Assembly: GCA_026686845.1 (NCBI GenBank)
Contig: JAIVEN010000012.1
Span: forward strand, 10,914,501 to 10,978,500
Reading direction: 5' to 3'
Source: Adenanthera pavonina
Lineage: Eukaryota > Streptophyta > Magnoliopsida > Fabales > Fabaceae
DNA length: 64,000 bases
A program made the translations under genes and the position numbers. Positions 1 through 10,599 of this stretch are shown piece by piece (within the stretch, counting starts at the first letter, position 1; each line of letters begins with the position of its first letter). Below the pieces are notes generated by a model that ran no database searches, was not told where the DNA came from, and saw only the letters and a list, made by a program, of their open reading frames with translations.

Positions 1-1379
1 AAAGTCAGTTTAGACTGCAAAGAAAATGAAGTATTGATCCAAGGATAATGATTGGACCTTGCTAAAATATATTTTGGGTCTAGATAATGATTTTGGACCA
101 AAAGTAATGGTTGGATAATCCTGTACCAATTTAATGACAATTTTGGTAAAAATACCCAATCAGTACAGGTAAATCTAATCGGTAAAGGGTATTTTGGTCC
201 ATAAAAATTATTGAAGCAATTTTTGGCTAAAAGGTAAGGTGAGCCATGTCTGAATCATCTTATGGAAATATGTGAAATTTTTCAAAAAGCTTTTTAAAAG
301 AAAAGTAAATGAAAATAGATAAAAAAGTCAATTAAGTGATTATATTACATAATTATCATTTTAAAACATACCATTTCATCTTCCTCATGTAAAAAGACAC
401 TGGTTCAGTGGAGAAAGAAGCTAGGAAGGCGTGAGAGAGAGAGAGCAAAAGGGAGAAGAGAAAATCACAAAATTTGTCCCAAAACTTCAAGGTATTATCT
501 TACAACCCTTTTCTTGTGTCTCCTAGCAAATTTGAGGCATTTTAATGGTTACTTTCCCTCTATTTTCTTGCTGAAAGTTTCTACCTAGAGAGAGAGTAGA
601 GAGAGAAAATGAAAGTATGGAAAAAATAAACCATGAAAAGGGTTGTATAGGCCATAAGATGCAAGAATATATCATTGGATTACAAATTAATCGGTTAGTT
701 ATTTTTCTATAATTTATGATAATTTTTTGCCCAATTAGGGTTCATTATAAGAAGGGAATTTTAATTTTTTGACCTCAAAAATGGATTCCTTGGGTCCAAA
801 ATAGGTTAGAACAAGTATGTTGTATAAGAAATGCATGATGGATAACAAAGTGTAAATTTTAGTTCAAGTGAGCACTTTGTGAATGAAATTGAATAATTAG
901 TCGTTAATGGAATTATTTTATGATGCTATAGGATCTAAAGGAGTGTTAGAAGATTAAGGAAAGGGTTTGCAAAGTTTGGAGATTAGTGGAAAGCTCAAAG
1001 GTAGTTAACTCACCTATCTATGCTTATGTATTGTCATTGATGTTGCTTGGTTTGAATGATGTGTTTAATGTTTGGAATGTTATCTTGTGATGATTTGGCA
1101 TTGTTGGTTGGATTGTTTGAAGGGTAATGTGACCCTGGATATGTCCAAATACAAGGGGAAGTGCTGCCCAAATTTTTATAAAATGGTTATGCTAAAATGA
1201 TTTGATTGCATGCTTAATGTGTTTTAAGATGAATACTTGTAATATATATGATCATATATGTGCATGATGGTAGTTACTATTGAGATTCTTTGAATCTCAC
1301 CACTTTCCAAATGTCTAACCAATTTTAGGTTCAAGTTATGGCAAGATTACCCAAGAAAGGAAAGGCAAGGAGAAGCAAA

Positions 1380-2764
1380 CACTACACCAAAAATAAGAAT
1401 ATGTGGCGTTTATTTTTACCCTTACTCAGCGTTTAAAAAATGCCATGTATTTGAGCGCCGATAAAAGGGAGGACAACTTTTTCAGCGTTTGTAAAAATGC
1501 CAACTAAAACTAGCTTTAGTTAGCGTTTCTCAAACAAACGCTAACTTTTCTAGTTTGTTTTTTTTTTAAAAAAATTGCAATTATTGTTCTATCTCCAGGC
1601 ATCACAATTCCAATTTACCAGAATTAAAATCTGCCAGATTTCATATATTTTACTTGGATCTTACTAGAGCTATGGAGATGAAGAAAAGAATGAATACAAT
1701 TTCCAAATAGGGATAATCTATCAATATTAATTGACAAACTGTAAAATAGAGTCTTATCAAATAAACCAACATTAGTGTACAATGAAGATTCAATTGCTTT
1801 AGGTTCTATGAATTTTTTTCAAAAATAAAGAAAGAAAAAGGCACAATCAGACCAAAAGAAAACGCCACCAGAAAATCACAAACTAGAATCTCAGTTGCAA
1901 CTTTGAAGCCTTCTCTCACAATCTCCTTGGCTCCTTCCTTTGCTTTTTTTAGTCCCCTCGCAGTGAACAAAAGAGATCGGCTGACAAGAACCAAGCTAGA
2001 TCTGGTACGAAGTGAAGACAATTCGACTCTGCTTCTTCCACCTCTCTTCATCCACTACTTAAATATCCCATCTCTCAGCAGATCCCTCACAATGGAGCAC
2101 TTAGAACATGGAGCCTACATGTGTTGCGGTGGCGATTTGAGGAGCACTCGAAGGGGAAGTACAATCATCTCGCAGCTGAAATGTTCTTACACTTCTCACC
2201 GTCTCCATCTGTGTCTTGAAGTGCAACAATTGTTGGAGGAGAAGAGAGAGAAGTGAGGGAGGAAGAAGCAACCGATAATAGTTCGTGAGAAAAGAGAAAG
2301 GGGTGATGGAAGAAGAAGAGGCTGAAAATCTGAACAAAGAGGAATGAGTGCGTATGTGTACGAAAAGAAAATTAAAGTAAAAGGGAGAGAGATAAGTAAC
2401 AAAAAGATAATATAATATAATCTGTTGATAATTTTCTAATCAAAGGCTCAGAATATCAATCCGTGCCTTCATTATTTTTTAAAAATAAATATCCTAAAAT
2501 TTCAGTCTGGACTTTAGATGGCGTTTGTTGGACAAATGCCATCTAAAGTCTGGACTTTAGTTAGTGTTTGTTGGACAAACGCTAACTTTATAATATTTTA
2601 TTACTTTAGATGGCGTTTGTTGGACAAACGCCAACTAAAATATAGACTTTAGTTGGCGTTTATTTAATAAACGCGAACTAATCTTTTAGTTTAGATTTTT
2701 ATTTGCGTTTTTTAAAATAAACGCCAACTATTGAGCGCTAATAAAACTTAAATCTGGCGTAGTG
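1380..2764. mobile_element. Non-autonomous CACTA (En/Spm) DNA transposon
   Basis: The element starts with CACTACACCAAAAATAAG and ends with GGCGTAGTG, giving CACTAC/GTAGTG termini. It is flanked by a 3-bp direct repeat AAA (1377-1379 and 2765-2767), the TSD length of the CACTA superfamily. It lies inside an LTR, so it is younger than that LTR. Both subterminal regions carry many copies of a GGCGTTTGT-type motif in inverted pairs. No transposase is visible in 1385 bp, so it must be mobilised in trans. The middle (about 1800-2340) is less AT-rich and holds overlapping short open frames on both strands; it may be captured host sequence, but no protein family is recognisable. Confidence 0.88.
2512..2732. 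repeat. Array of near-palindromic subterminal repeats in the CACTA element
   Basis: At least four hairpin-forming units follow one another: 2512-2548 (17-bp arms, 3-nt loop TGG, one mismatch), 2561-2585, 2611-2633 (perfect 10-bp arms TGGCGTTTGT/ACAAACGCCA) and 2651-2679, with a weaker one near 2703-2730. A matching unit, TTAGCGTTT/AAACGCTAA, lies at the other end near 1520-1545. Subterminal repeats are the known transposase-binding sites of CACTA elements; here they are paired as palindromes. Confidence 0.75.
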
Positions 2765-3472
2765 AAAGTAATATTCAAGATAATGATACTTAGATTGATA
2801 CTATTATATGAGAGGTTATGTAAAATCTTATGGGACATGATTATGCTATGCTTCCATGTTAATATGTTCCTCTAAGTTCTTATGGAGTATCATGTAAGAT
2901 AAAGGCAAGTTATGGCTATTTATGTATATATGAGTGTGTATTTTGGAAAGTTGGGAGAATGCAAGAGACTTTTCTGAACTTGGTTGGGAATTCGAAGTAC
3001 TGTACATACCTTGATATGTTCAATGTATGAGTGTTTTACATGTATGAAAACTAGACATGTGTAGCTTTCCATAGACACAAAGATCACTCAATTTGGAGTT
3101 GTGTATGATTTATGGTGATTTTTCAAAGTTATAGTCAGAATCAGAAATTTTCAAAAATAACCATTGCTACAGTGCATATAATACGAACTTACTGTATAAG
3201 TTGGCCAAGTAACTTCCCTGTTCAACATTTTTCCCATCTATAGAATCTTTTAAGCTACATTTAGAGACTTGAACCATGTCAATATGATTTTTCTTGATTT
3301 AGTTATGAATTTTCAAACTTCACTGGGTAAAAAGAAGTTAACCAAGGGAATGGTACCCGAAATGAAATAAATTGGTTTAAGTTGTTTTATGTAATCAAGT
3401 CTCTAATCAAGTATTAATGGACTTAAATATAGTTTAATACATGGAAAATAAGTCTAAGTATGAGGTGTTACA

Positions 3473-5687
3473 GGTTCCATCAAGATATTGCTTATGTTTT
3501 GGAAGAAAATACAGTAAGTCACACTAATTGGGATGATCCTCTTTTCTATTTTGTCTTATGCTGGTGTATTGATGCCATTTATATTTTTCTTCCCCATGGT
3601 ACCCGAAGTTGTCAACTCGTTCGCTTTTGGGAGGATTTTCTTTTTCTCTTTTTTCATAAAGACTTTAGTTGATGATGCATTACTTGACGGATTTGTTGAA
3701 TTTTGTTAGCTCCATTTACTATCCTGTGGTTTTAATTTTGATAAGGAAAAAAGTTTCCCTCCATTTGATGTATAGATTTTTTTTTTGGGGCTATTACTAT
3801 AATAATGCGCCACTTTTAAATTAAGACTACATTCTTTTTTTCACTTTTTATTTAATGATATGCAAACTTGTGTATATAACTATAGCATTGAAATTAACTT
3901 CTAACATGTCATTCACTTTGAATATGTGGCAAAATGTTTTCTATTTATTTATTATTATACTTAATATCAAACTCCTAATATTTTGTGATTTGCATTTATT
4001 TTTGGCTTAAAAGGGCACAAACGAAGTCAGCATCATGATTCAGGACAATTTTTCTGAATACAAGGAAGTGAATTGGGACGGAAAGGCCTTCAAGAATATG
4101 AAAAATCTCAAAATTCTAATTTTTGAGAATGTGAAGTTTTCAAAAAGTCCAAAATATCTACCTAATAGTTTAAAAGTGCTGAAATGGCAAGGCTATCCTT
4201 CCTCACGTTTGCCACATCTTTTTTGTCCCAAGAAGCTTGTTGTATTCGACCTCACACATAGTTGTTTGAGTTCACTGGAAACAATTAAGGTGAGACCTTT
4301 ATCTTATGAATATTTCTTTTTAGTTACCTTGCTTTTGGTTATTTCATTTTTTTCAGACTTTTTGTATGGTTTTTGTTATTGCAGAAATTGGATAATTTGA
4401 GTGTTTTGAACCTTGGAGGTTGTCAATATATTACACAGATACCTAATATTTCTGGTCTGAAGCATTTAAGGGAATTAGACCTTCAATCTTGTAAGAAATT
4501 GATCGAAATTCATGATTCAGTTGGATATTTAGGAAAACTTGCATATTTGAATGTAGAGAACTGTGCTCAACTTAAGATTTTTCCACGTTCTATCAAGTTA
4601 CCCTCTCTTGAAATACTCCATCTCAACAATTGCTCTAGTATAAAGTACTTTCCAGAAATACTAGACAAAATGAAAAAAAGATACTTGCAATTGGTTGGAA
4701 CTGGAATAGAAAAATTGCCCTTGTCAATTTGCAACCTTACTTGACTCAGAGGGTTATTGATTAAACAGCATAGAGGGATGCTTGCGCTACCACAAAGCAT
4801 TTTTCTATTGTTGGAACTCGAAGTGATTGATGTTGAAAGCTGTGGGAAGTGGCTATCATCTAATATGGAACTCGAATGTAATATATCAGATGAGCTCCTA
4901 CGAACTTATCTAACTCGGTTTATCAATGTGAAACATTTGGACTTGACAGGTAATAATTTCAAAATTTTGCCCGCATGGATAAAAGAATGTCAATATTTGC
5001 GGCACCTTTTGTTAAACAAGTGCAAGTATATGAGAGAAGTTGAAGGGATTCCACCAAACTTGGAATATTTGGAAGCAATAGATTGCATATCGTTGAGTTC
5101 AAAGTCTAGAAGCTTATTATTGAGTGAGGTCAATTTCCCTCTCTTTGGTTTTCTAATCCTCACATCTATTGAGTTTGTGTATTTTGCTTAACCTTTGTTT
5201 TGATTCACAGGAACTACTTATGGCTACAGTGATCAGACAGTTTGACAACATAGTTTTCAGAACTTACTTTTGTGTGCCAACAAGAAGCATTCCAGACTGG
5301 TTTGACCACAGAAGCAAAGGAGCATCTATTTCCTTTTGGTTTCGTAGCTACTTCCCACCTCTATGTCTTTGTGTTCTTTTTAAACCAGCGGAAGGTGTTC
5401 TTGAATCTTATGATCTCTCTTGTCATATGACCACTTCAGTGGACATCAATGAGAAAGAAGTATATTGGCATGAGTTGTGGGATCGAGATGCACCAAATGT
5501 TGATCATATACTTGTGTATGATCTAAAAGAGAATCATATACCTGGTGATAAAATGGAACAAGCATGCCATAACGGTAAGTGGAATCATGCAAGGGTTTGT
5601 GCATATATGTCTAGGAATGATGCCCTGGTTATAGAGGAGGTCGGAATTTATGTAGTCGAACAACTTTGTAAGATGGAAGATATCTGA
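3473..5687 (+). pseudogene. TIR-NBS-LRR (TNL) resistance gene, C-terminal half, 5' part cut by LTR
   Basis: Exons read in phase 0 throughout: 3473-3513 (end of the NB-ARC exon, ending HQDIAYVLEENT, donor GTAAGT), 4014-4289, 4385-5128 and 5211-5687. The protein resembles the C-terminal half of plant TNL immune receptors: the segment KNMKNLKILIFENVKF with PNSLKVLKW, then leucine-rich repeats (LRELDL, LAYLNVENC, LEILHLNNC), then a post-LRR C-JID-like segment with SIPDWFDHRSKGASISFWF. TNLs detect pathogen effectors in the cytoplasm or nucleus and signal through the TIR domain. The TIR and most of the NB-ARC are not in the window; the LTR ending at 3472 sits exactly where the upstream coding sequence should be. 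A TGA at 4742-4744 interrupts exon 3 in frame, while LRR-like coding continues after it in the same frame (LRGLLIKQ...ALPQSIF). Donor 5129 (GTCAAT) is weak. The gene is very probably dead. Confidence 0.9.
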
Positions 5688-5730
5688 TTCACGGATACTT
5701 ATGAACTGTTTGATTTCATTAGTGCTGACT
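5685..5730 (+). pseudogene. Possible read-on of the C-JID exon past TGA
   Basis: The exon ends MEDI followed by TGA (5685-5687), but the same frame stays open for 14 more codons (FTDTYELFDFISAD) to TAA at 5730. From memory, related TNLs often have an arginine after MEDI, which would make this TGA a CGA-to-TGA change; that is inference. A possible donor GGTATAAC follows directly and would join in phase to the exon-like block at 6125. Confidence 0.4.
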
Positions 5731-6531
5731 AAGGTATAACGCTTTTGTCCCCCACTCTTTTGACTTTAGATTTTGCCTATATTTTCTGATCATTTATGTC
5801 TTTCTTGTAAGGTTTCTCCTTAATGCTATATATTCTTCCCATTATAGCAACTGATTATAGTGCTAACATTTTTCTGAGGCAAAAGTTTGAAAAAAAATAA
5901 AAACTATTCTAAGCTTTAGATTGCCAGATTGTTTCAATTGGAACATTCAGATTATGAAACCACGCAGAGCCCATATGGTGATGATATGAATTGGGATTAC
6001 ACCTGTTGTCATAATTTTGTTTATTTCTATTACTAAAATGGACTCGTTAGGATATTCTTGAAACAGCTCAAATGTTTCTCTAAGTGGAATACTAGTTTGA
6101 CTGACTCCAATTTGTGGCTTGCAGATTACAGTATGGAAACAATTGAAGGGAATTCATATTCCATTCGTCTCCCTTCATAATATCATTAAATTTATGGTTT
6201 ACATCATTTTACTATTATTTCCGGAAAATTTTATCATTCATATTTTATTTAAATTTTTTAATCATTGAGTTCTTAAACAATTTGAATTCAAGTTTTTGTT
6301 TGTTTGGTAGTTTTGGGTTAATTGTCACGACACACGTCTATGTTGACATAGGCATTATTAGGCTCAATTTTTTTTGGGTATGTTTACATATTTTTGTTGA
6401 CTGATATTATTTAATTCAGATATTCTGGATCTTTGTTGTACTTTTTTTTTTTTTAAAGTTTGATTATTGACAAAACAATATTTGGACACATATTATTGTC
6501 AAACTTTAGGTTAAAGCGAAAGTCAATTGTA

Positions 6532-6891
6532 AGTAACTAACGCAAGTTGGCACAAGTGGTCATGGGATCCGGACTAAGGCTTTCACCTTCTCTTGGGTGA
6601 TAGGTTTGAATTCCCCCTTGGCTACTAAAATCCTGCATTGGTAGCAACTCCATTGTGAGGAGATGCCCCACCACTCAGGGGCAACGTCAATAAGTTATTT
6701 AGGTGTCTAGTGGTTGCAACGTGAATAAGTTCTCTAGGTGTCCAGTGGTTGGTCCATTCCTAGGGCTCAAAGTGTTTAGACCCTTAAAGGTAGTCGAAGA
6801 TACAGGATGAATTCCCAACTACTGGAACTTGATGCCCTGCCGGTAGTCATGGGAGTGTCTTCCCTAACTGCCATTTTGTTTAACAAAAAAA
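6532..6891 (+). mobile_element. tRNA-derived SINE
   Basis: A 360-bp element is flanked by a perfect 14-bp direct repeat GAAAGTCAATTGTA (6518-6531 and 6892-6905). It has a pol III box A-like TTGGCACAAGTGG (6547-6559) and a box B-like GGTTTGAATTC (6603-6613) about 45 bp later, then a tRNA-unrelated body and a short A-rich tail (AACAAAAAAA). This is the layout of a plant tRNA-head SINE, which depends on a LINE for mobility. It sits between two exon-like blocks of the TNL locus, in transcriptional sense. Confidence 0.88.
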
Positions 6892-7211
6892 GAAAGTCAA
6901 TTGTAGATTGATTCTTATTTTAATATTTGTTTATTTAATATCATACTAACTAGATTTAATAAAATAAAAATCTGATATCTAACTTAGGCAAATTATTATT
7001 GTGCGAGGCAGCATCTTAATGGTTAGGAAAATCTTATTTTCATTTTTTATTGTCTTTCACTTACCGATGTCATTTGGAACAAAACAATTGTGTTTCCTTC
7101 AACAGAAGAGGAAGGAACTGTTCATTTTGGTACAAGTATAAAGGAGATAGAGCCAATGCTTAATAAAAAAAGAGCGTTGATGGAGGATGACAATTTTGCC
7201 TCAGTAAGCTC

Positions 7212-7237
<26 letters not shown>
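7212..7237. repeat. (AT)n microsatellite
   Basis: Uninterrupted AT dinucleotide run inside the intron that follows the 7106-7203 exon block. It is likely to be length-polymorphic. Confidence 0.9.
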
Positions 7238-7243
<6 letters not shown>

Positions 7244-8240
7244 ATCACTTCACATAGAATTTTCCTTTCTTATTAATTACATTTCAATTTTTCACCTTTT
7301 ACTTCCAGAGTTCGTTTGCCTTTGGATGCACAAAGAGAGGAAGAAATTGCTCAATAAGCCAAGATGACAACAACGCAAACACAATTACTGAAATCCCACA
7401 TACCAATGCTACTGAAACCATTGGAAATCAAGGTACACATTCAACTCAATAGCTTCAATAGACTGAAATTCTAAGCTTTAGATAAATACAAGTTGTACTT
7501 TCTTCCTTCCTTCTCCTTTCACTCGATCAAGTTCATCTTTACGTAAATTTGACATCATCAAAGACGATTTATGTAAAAATTTATTGACATATCACTCAAA
7601 CAAATCAGGTATTCTTTTTTATAATATTCTGTCATCTTTCCATTTACTTGTTTCTGCATTTGTAGTTCATCTTGCATCTTATGCAGAAATGTATAAAAGA
7701 GAATATAATAGTAGTAGTAAACCAGTTTCCTTATCCTTCCTGAACATAGATGTTTGGAATGGAGCTTCAGACTTTCAGGTTATGCTAATGACGCCATTGG
7801 TAACCATGGTAGGTAACACAATAATAATTAGCTTGATAAGAGGCTTCAAAACCATATCTAATTAAACACAGAAAAAATTGATGTGTAACAGTATATGATA
7901 TTAATGATGGGTAAAGTGGCTCTCCTTGTATGGTGGGTCTACTAGTGATCAAGGTAACATACTCATGAATTTCATGACAATATAAGACCATGTTTGGTAG
8001 GCATGAAGGAAACTTCATGAAAAAGGAGAGGGAGAGAGAAATCTTCATCTCCCTCTTGTCTCTTCCCATTTTCCTCAAAAATGACTTCTTTTTACCAAAT
8101 ATGGCATAAATGTTCAACATTTTCTGTGTAATGTAAACAAGAGAAGTTTAAACAAATTAATCTTACTTTGTGTTTGGATGACAGAATTTCAGCAGCGAGA
8201 GCAAATTACAGAAAGCTTTGAAGATATAAATGAGAAATGA

Positions 8241-10599
8241 AGGAGCAATTTATAATAAGTATAATGTTGCATTTCTCTGTATGAATCTTTCATTAGTTAC
8301 AAGTTTTACTAGCAAGTTGTGTGAAAAATATCCGTCTGTACTAAGCTATTTTTCACTCTACAATTCCTAAATATAAATTGAATACTATTTTCTTTTCGTA
8401 TTAAGTTTTAAATACCTTATGCTTTAGCAACAAATTATAAGCGTAAAATGGTTGTACTCTAGTTATTCAGAACTAATTAAAAGTTTGAAATAGATTTAAT
8501 GAGTCTCAATTTAATTTTTTAAAAATAAATTAAATCATATGCATGTTGTGATAATTTTTAAACCTGATTTTTTTTTCTGAATATGAAAAGTAGTCAGAAC
8601 TATAGATGTGAAATAAGCAATTAATTTGCTCCCATGTGCATGCATACATACGTGTGTGTACATATTCATTAATAACCAAAGGACGTAGATGCATGCATAC
8701 ACATAAGTTCCCCAATTAAATTTATAATTTATCATATTTTATACATATTCATTAATAATCTCTATAACTCACCCCCTCATATTTATTTTTCTAAATTACA
8801 CCTCAAGGATAATCACTTGAAAAAAAAAATTAGTCTTTTATTTTAAAGTATGCTGTTATGTTTGTTGAAGGAGCTAAGCTAGCTGCAAAAGTTTAAATAT
8901 GGAAAGCATATAGTTGATGTTTTTGCATGGTTTGAATAAATCTGCAAATGTGGGAATTATCCATTTCTTAGGAAAATGATGTCAAGATGTTTGGTGAATG
9001 GTCATGAATATTATTTTAAATTATGGCGATTATTCCAACAGCTTCTTTTTAAGTGTCTAAAAAATATATATCTCAGCATTGTATAGAGGTAAATTTAAAA
9101 AAAAAAAATGCTTGTGAACCCATACCTAACCCCTAATCTTTTTCAATCCATAACGCCTTTCAAGGGCTTTCTGGTCAATTGCATATGAATTTACTGCTAG
9201 ACATAGAAAATGTTCTTTGAATGGAAAATATCTGGCGCATGAATGATAAGAGATGAATCTTGCCTTGGTTTCTATCATTTTGGAGCTTATGATGGTATTT
9301 TAAGGTTGTAGGAACTATGTGGAGATGAACTCAAGCTATCAATGAGGTTAGAAGATAAAACATTTAAAAAAAATTAGAGGAAAAAAAAGAGGCATTGCTT
9401 GCCCGGACCATGTATGTAATGAAGACTTAAGAAATGATGGCATTAATTGGTATGAACAAAATCTGAAGTCACCTCTTTATTTAGACTTGTTTCATGTTCA
9501 ACAATGCTCAAATTTGAATTAATCGACAATATCAAATACCAGGCAGTCAATGGAAAACCCTCCCTTTTTTTTAATACTAACGGAAACTTTCTTACTACAT
9601 CGAGATGAATAAACAATTTGTAAACACAAATCAAGATAATCATAACATCCTCGGTTCCTTCTCATAGATTCTTTCTTTTTTTATCTTTTCAAGAATAATT
9701 AAGTACAACATGATCATGAATCTTTTGCATTTTTCTTGGCTCTAGCATTTTTTATTTTTTCAAGAGAAACGAGGAGAAATATGTCCATATTGAAATGAAA
9801 TGAAATATATATATATTTCAAGAATAATGAAGTATATTCTATCCATGGTCCAGATGGAGTTTATCCTAAGATTATATTCTGGATTATCAAGTTGTGGTCC
9901 ATACTCTCATAATGAAGATCATATATACTCGAACTTGTTGCTGATGAGTACGGTGTGCTCATTCTTGAAATGAGATACGGACATTCCAAAATTTTGATTT
10001 TAATTTTTAAATTTCAAACCGTATTTTCAAAATAAATTAATAGTTAGAAGATTAACTTTCTTTTTACATTCTACTCCTATTAAAATTAAAAAAACAAAAC
10101 AAAACGTTAAGTGGAAAAAAAAACAAAGCATGGATCATCCAATTTTAGAATGAAAGGTCCAGTTTCGATGTGAGCATTTTTAATGAGTATGAAATCTAAA
10201 TTCCCCCAGCAATATAGGTGATCCTCATGCACAAGTTCTAATTTATTTTATTCTTCCGGGTGCATAATTAATTTTTGAAGAAAAATGAAGAAAATATATT
10301 CAAAAACACTAAAGTATTCACAACAAAAAAGGGGCATACCCCAAAGCTCAAAAAATATTAAGTTTTATACCTATAGCTTTTATATGTCTATTCCTATTCC
10401 TATTAATCAAAATATGTTTTCATCTCAACTTGGGTTCATTTATTACCCTAAAACAGATAGTATCACAATTGGGACTTTCTTACTTAAAGATAACATCATT
10501 CTTGGATAGCCGTATCACATAAATAGTTGCTCTGATCTTGTAAAAAGCCCAATTTTTTGTCTGAATTGGACAAAAAAATGGTGCCACATCTCAAACCTA
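8241..10599. other. AT-rich intergenic stretch, no gene seen
   Basis: This holds only short open frames that begin and end in simple AT-rich sequence. There is a short purine run near 9345-9395 and an A/C-rich stretch near 10085-10130. I see no TSDs, terminal repeats or family-like coding here. The right end may include the 3' end of the LINE that follows. Confidence 0.6.

Larger units (their letters stand above)
1..3472. mobile_element. Long LTR, left end outside the window, split by a CACTA element
   Basis: The first 1.38 kb and the segment 2765-3472 are clearly related to 36727-40074, a complete solo LTR further right. Base 1 aligns near 37605, and shared blocks include the stretch around 75-200 versus 37680-37805. 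The right terminus is GGTGTTACA at 3464-3472, the expected end of an LTR that begins TGTAATATCCC. The next five bases (GGTTC, 3473-3477) would be the right target-site copy; the left copy lies outside the window. It is therefore either a solo LTR or the right LTR of a full element. No coding sequence is visible in it. It abuts a TNL exon directly. Confidence 0.85.
6125..8240 (+). pseudogene. Downstream exons of the TNL locus (C-terminal tail)
   Basis: Exon-like blocks bounded by AG and GT follow the C-JID exon: 6125-6180 (acceptor TTGCAG, ends TAA), 7106-7203 (donor TCA|GTAAGC; begins EEGTVHFGTSIKEIE), 7309-7432 (acceptor TTCCAG; SSFAFGCTKRGRNC...), 7666-7778 (acceptor TGTAG; HLASYAEMYKREYN...DFQ) and 8185-8240 (acceptor GACAG). 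Phases agree for 7106 to 7309 (phase 0) and 7309 to 7666 (phase 1). The last exon can be read from 7432 (ending NEK, TGA 8238) or from 7778 (a shorter end); I cannot choose. The sequence is hydrophilic with no domain I recognise. It could be the tail of this TNL, as some TNLs have extra C-terminal exons, or 3' UTR with chance open frames. Confidence 0.5.

Noticed and set aside
6546..6615. A tRNA gene
   Set aside because: Box A and box B are present, but there is no full cloverleaf and the unit continues into a 360-bp body with a TSD, so it is a SINE head.
7785..8120. Minus-strand 111-codon open frame
   Set aside because: It overlaps an intron of the TNL locus, has low-complexity composition and no recognisable motif.
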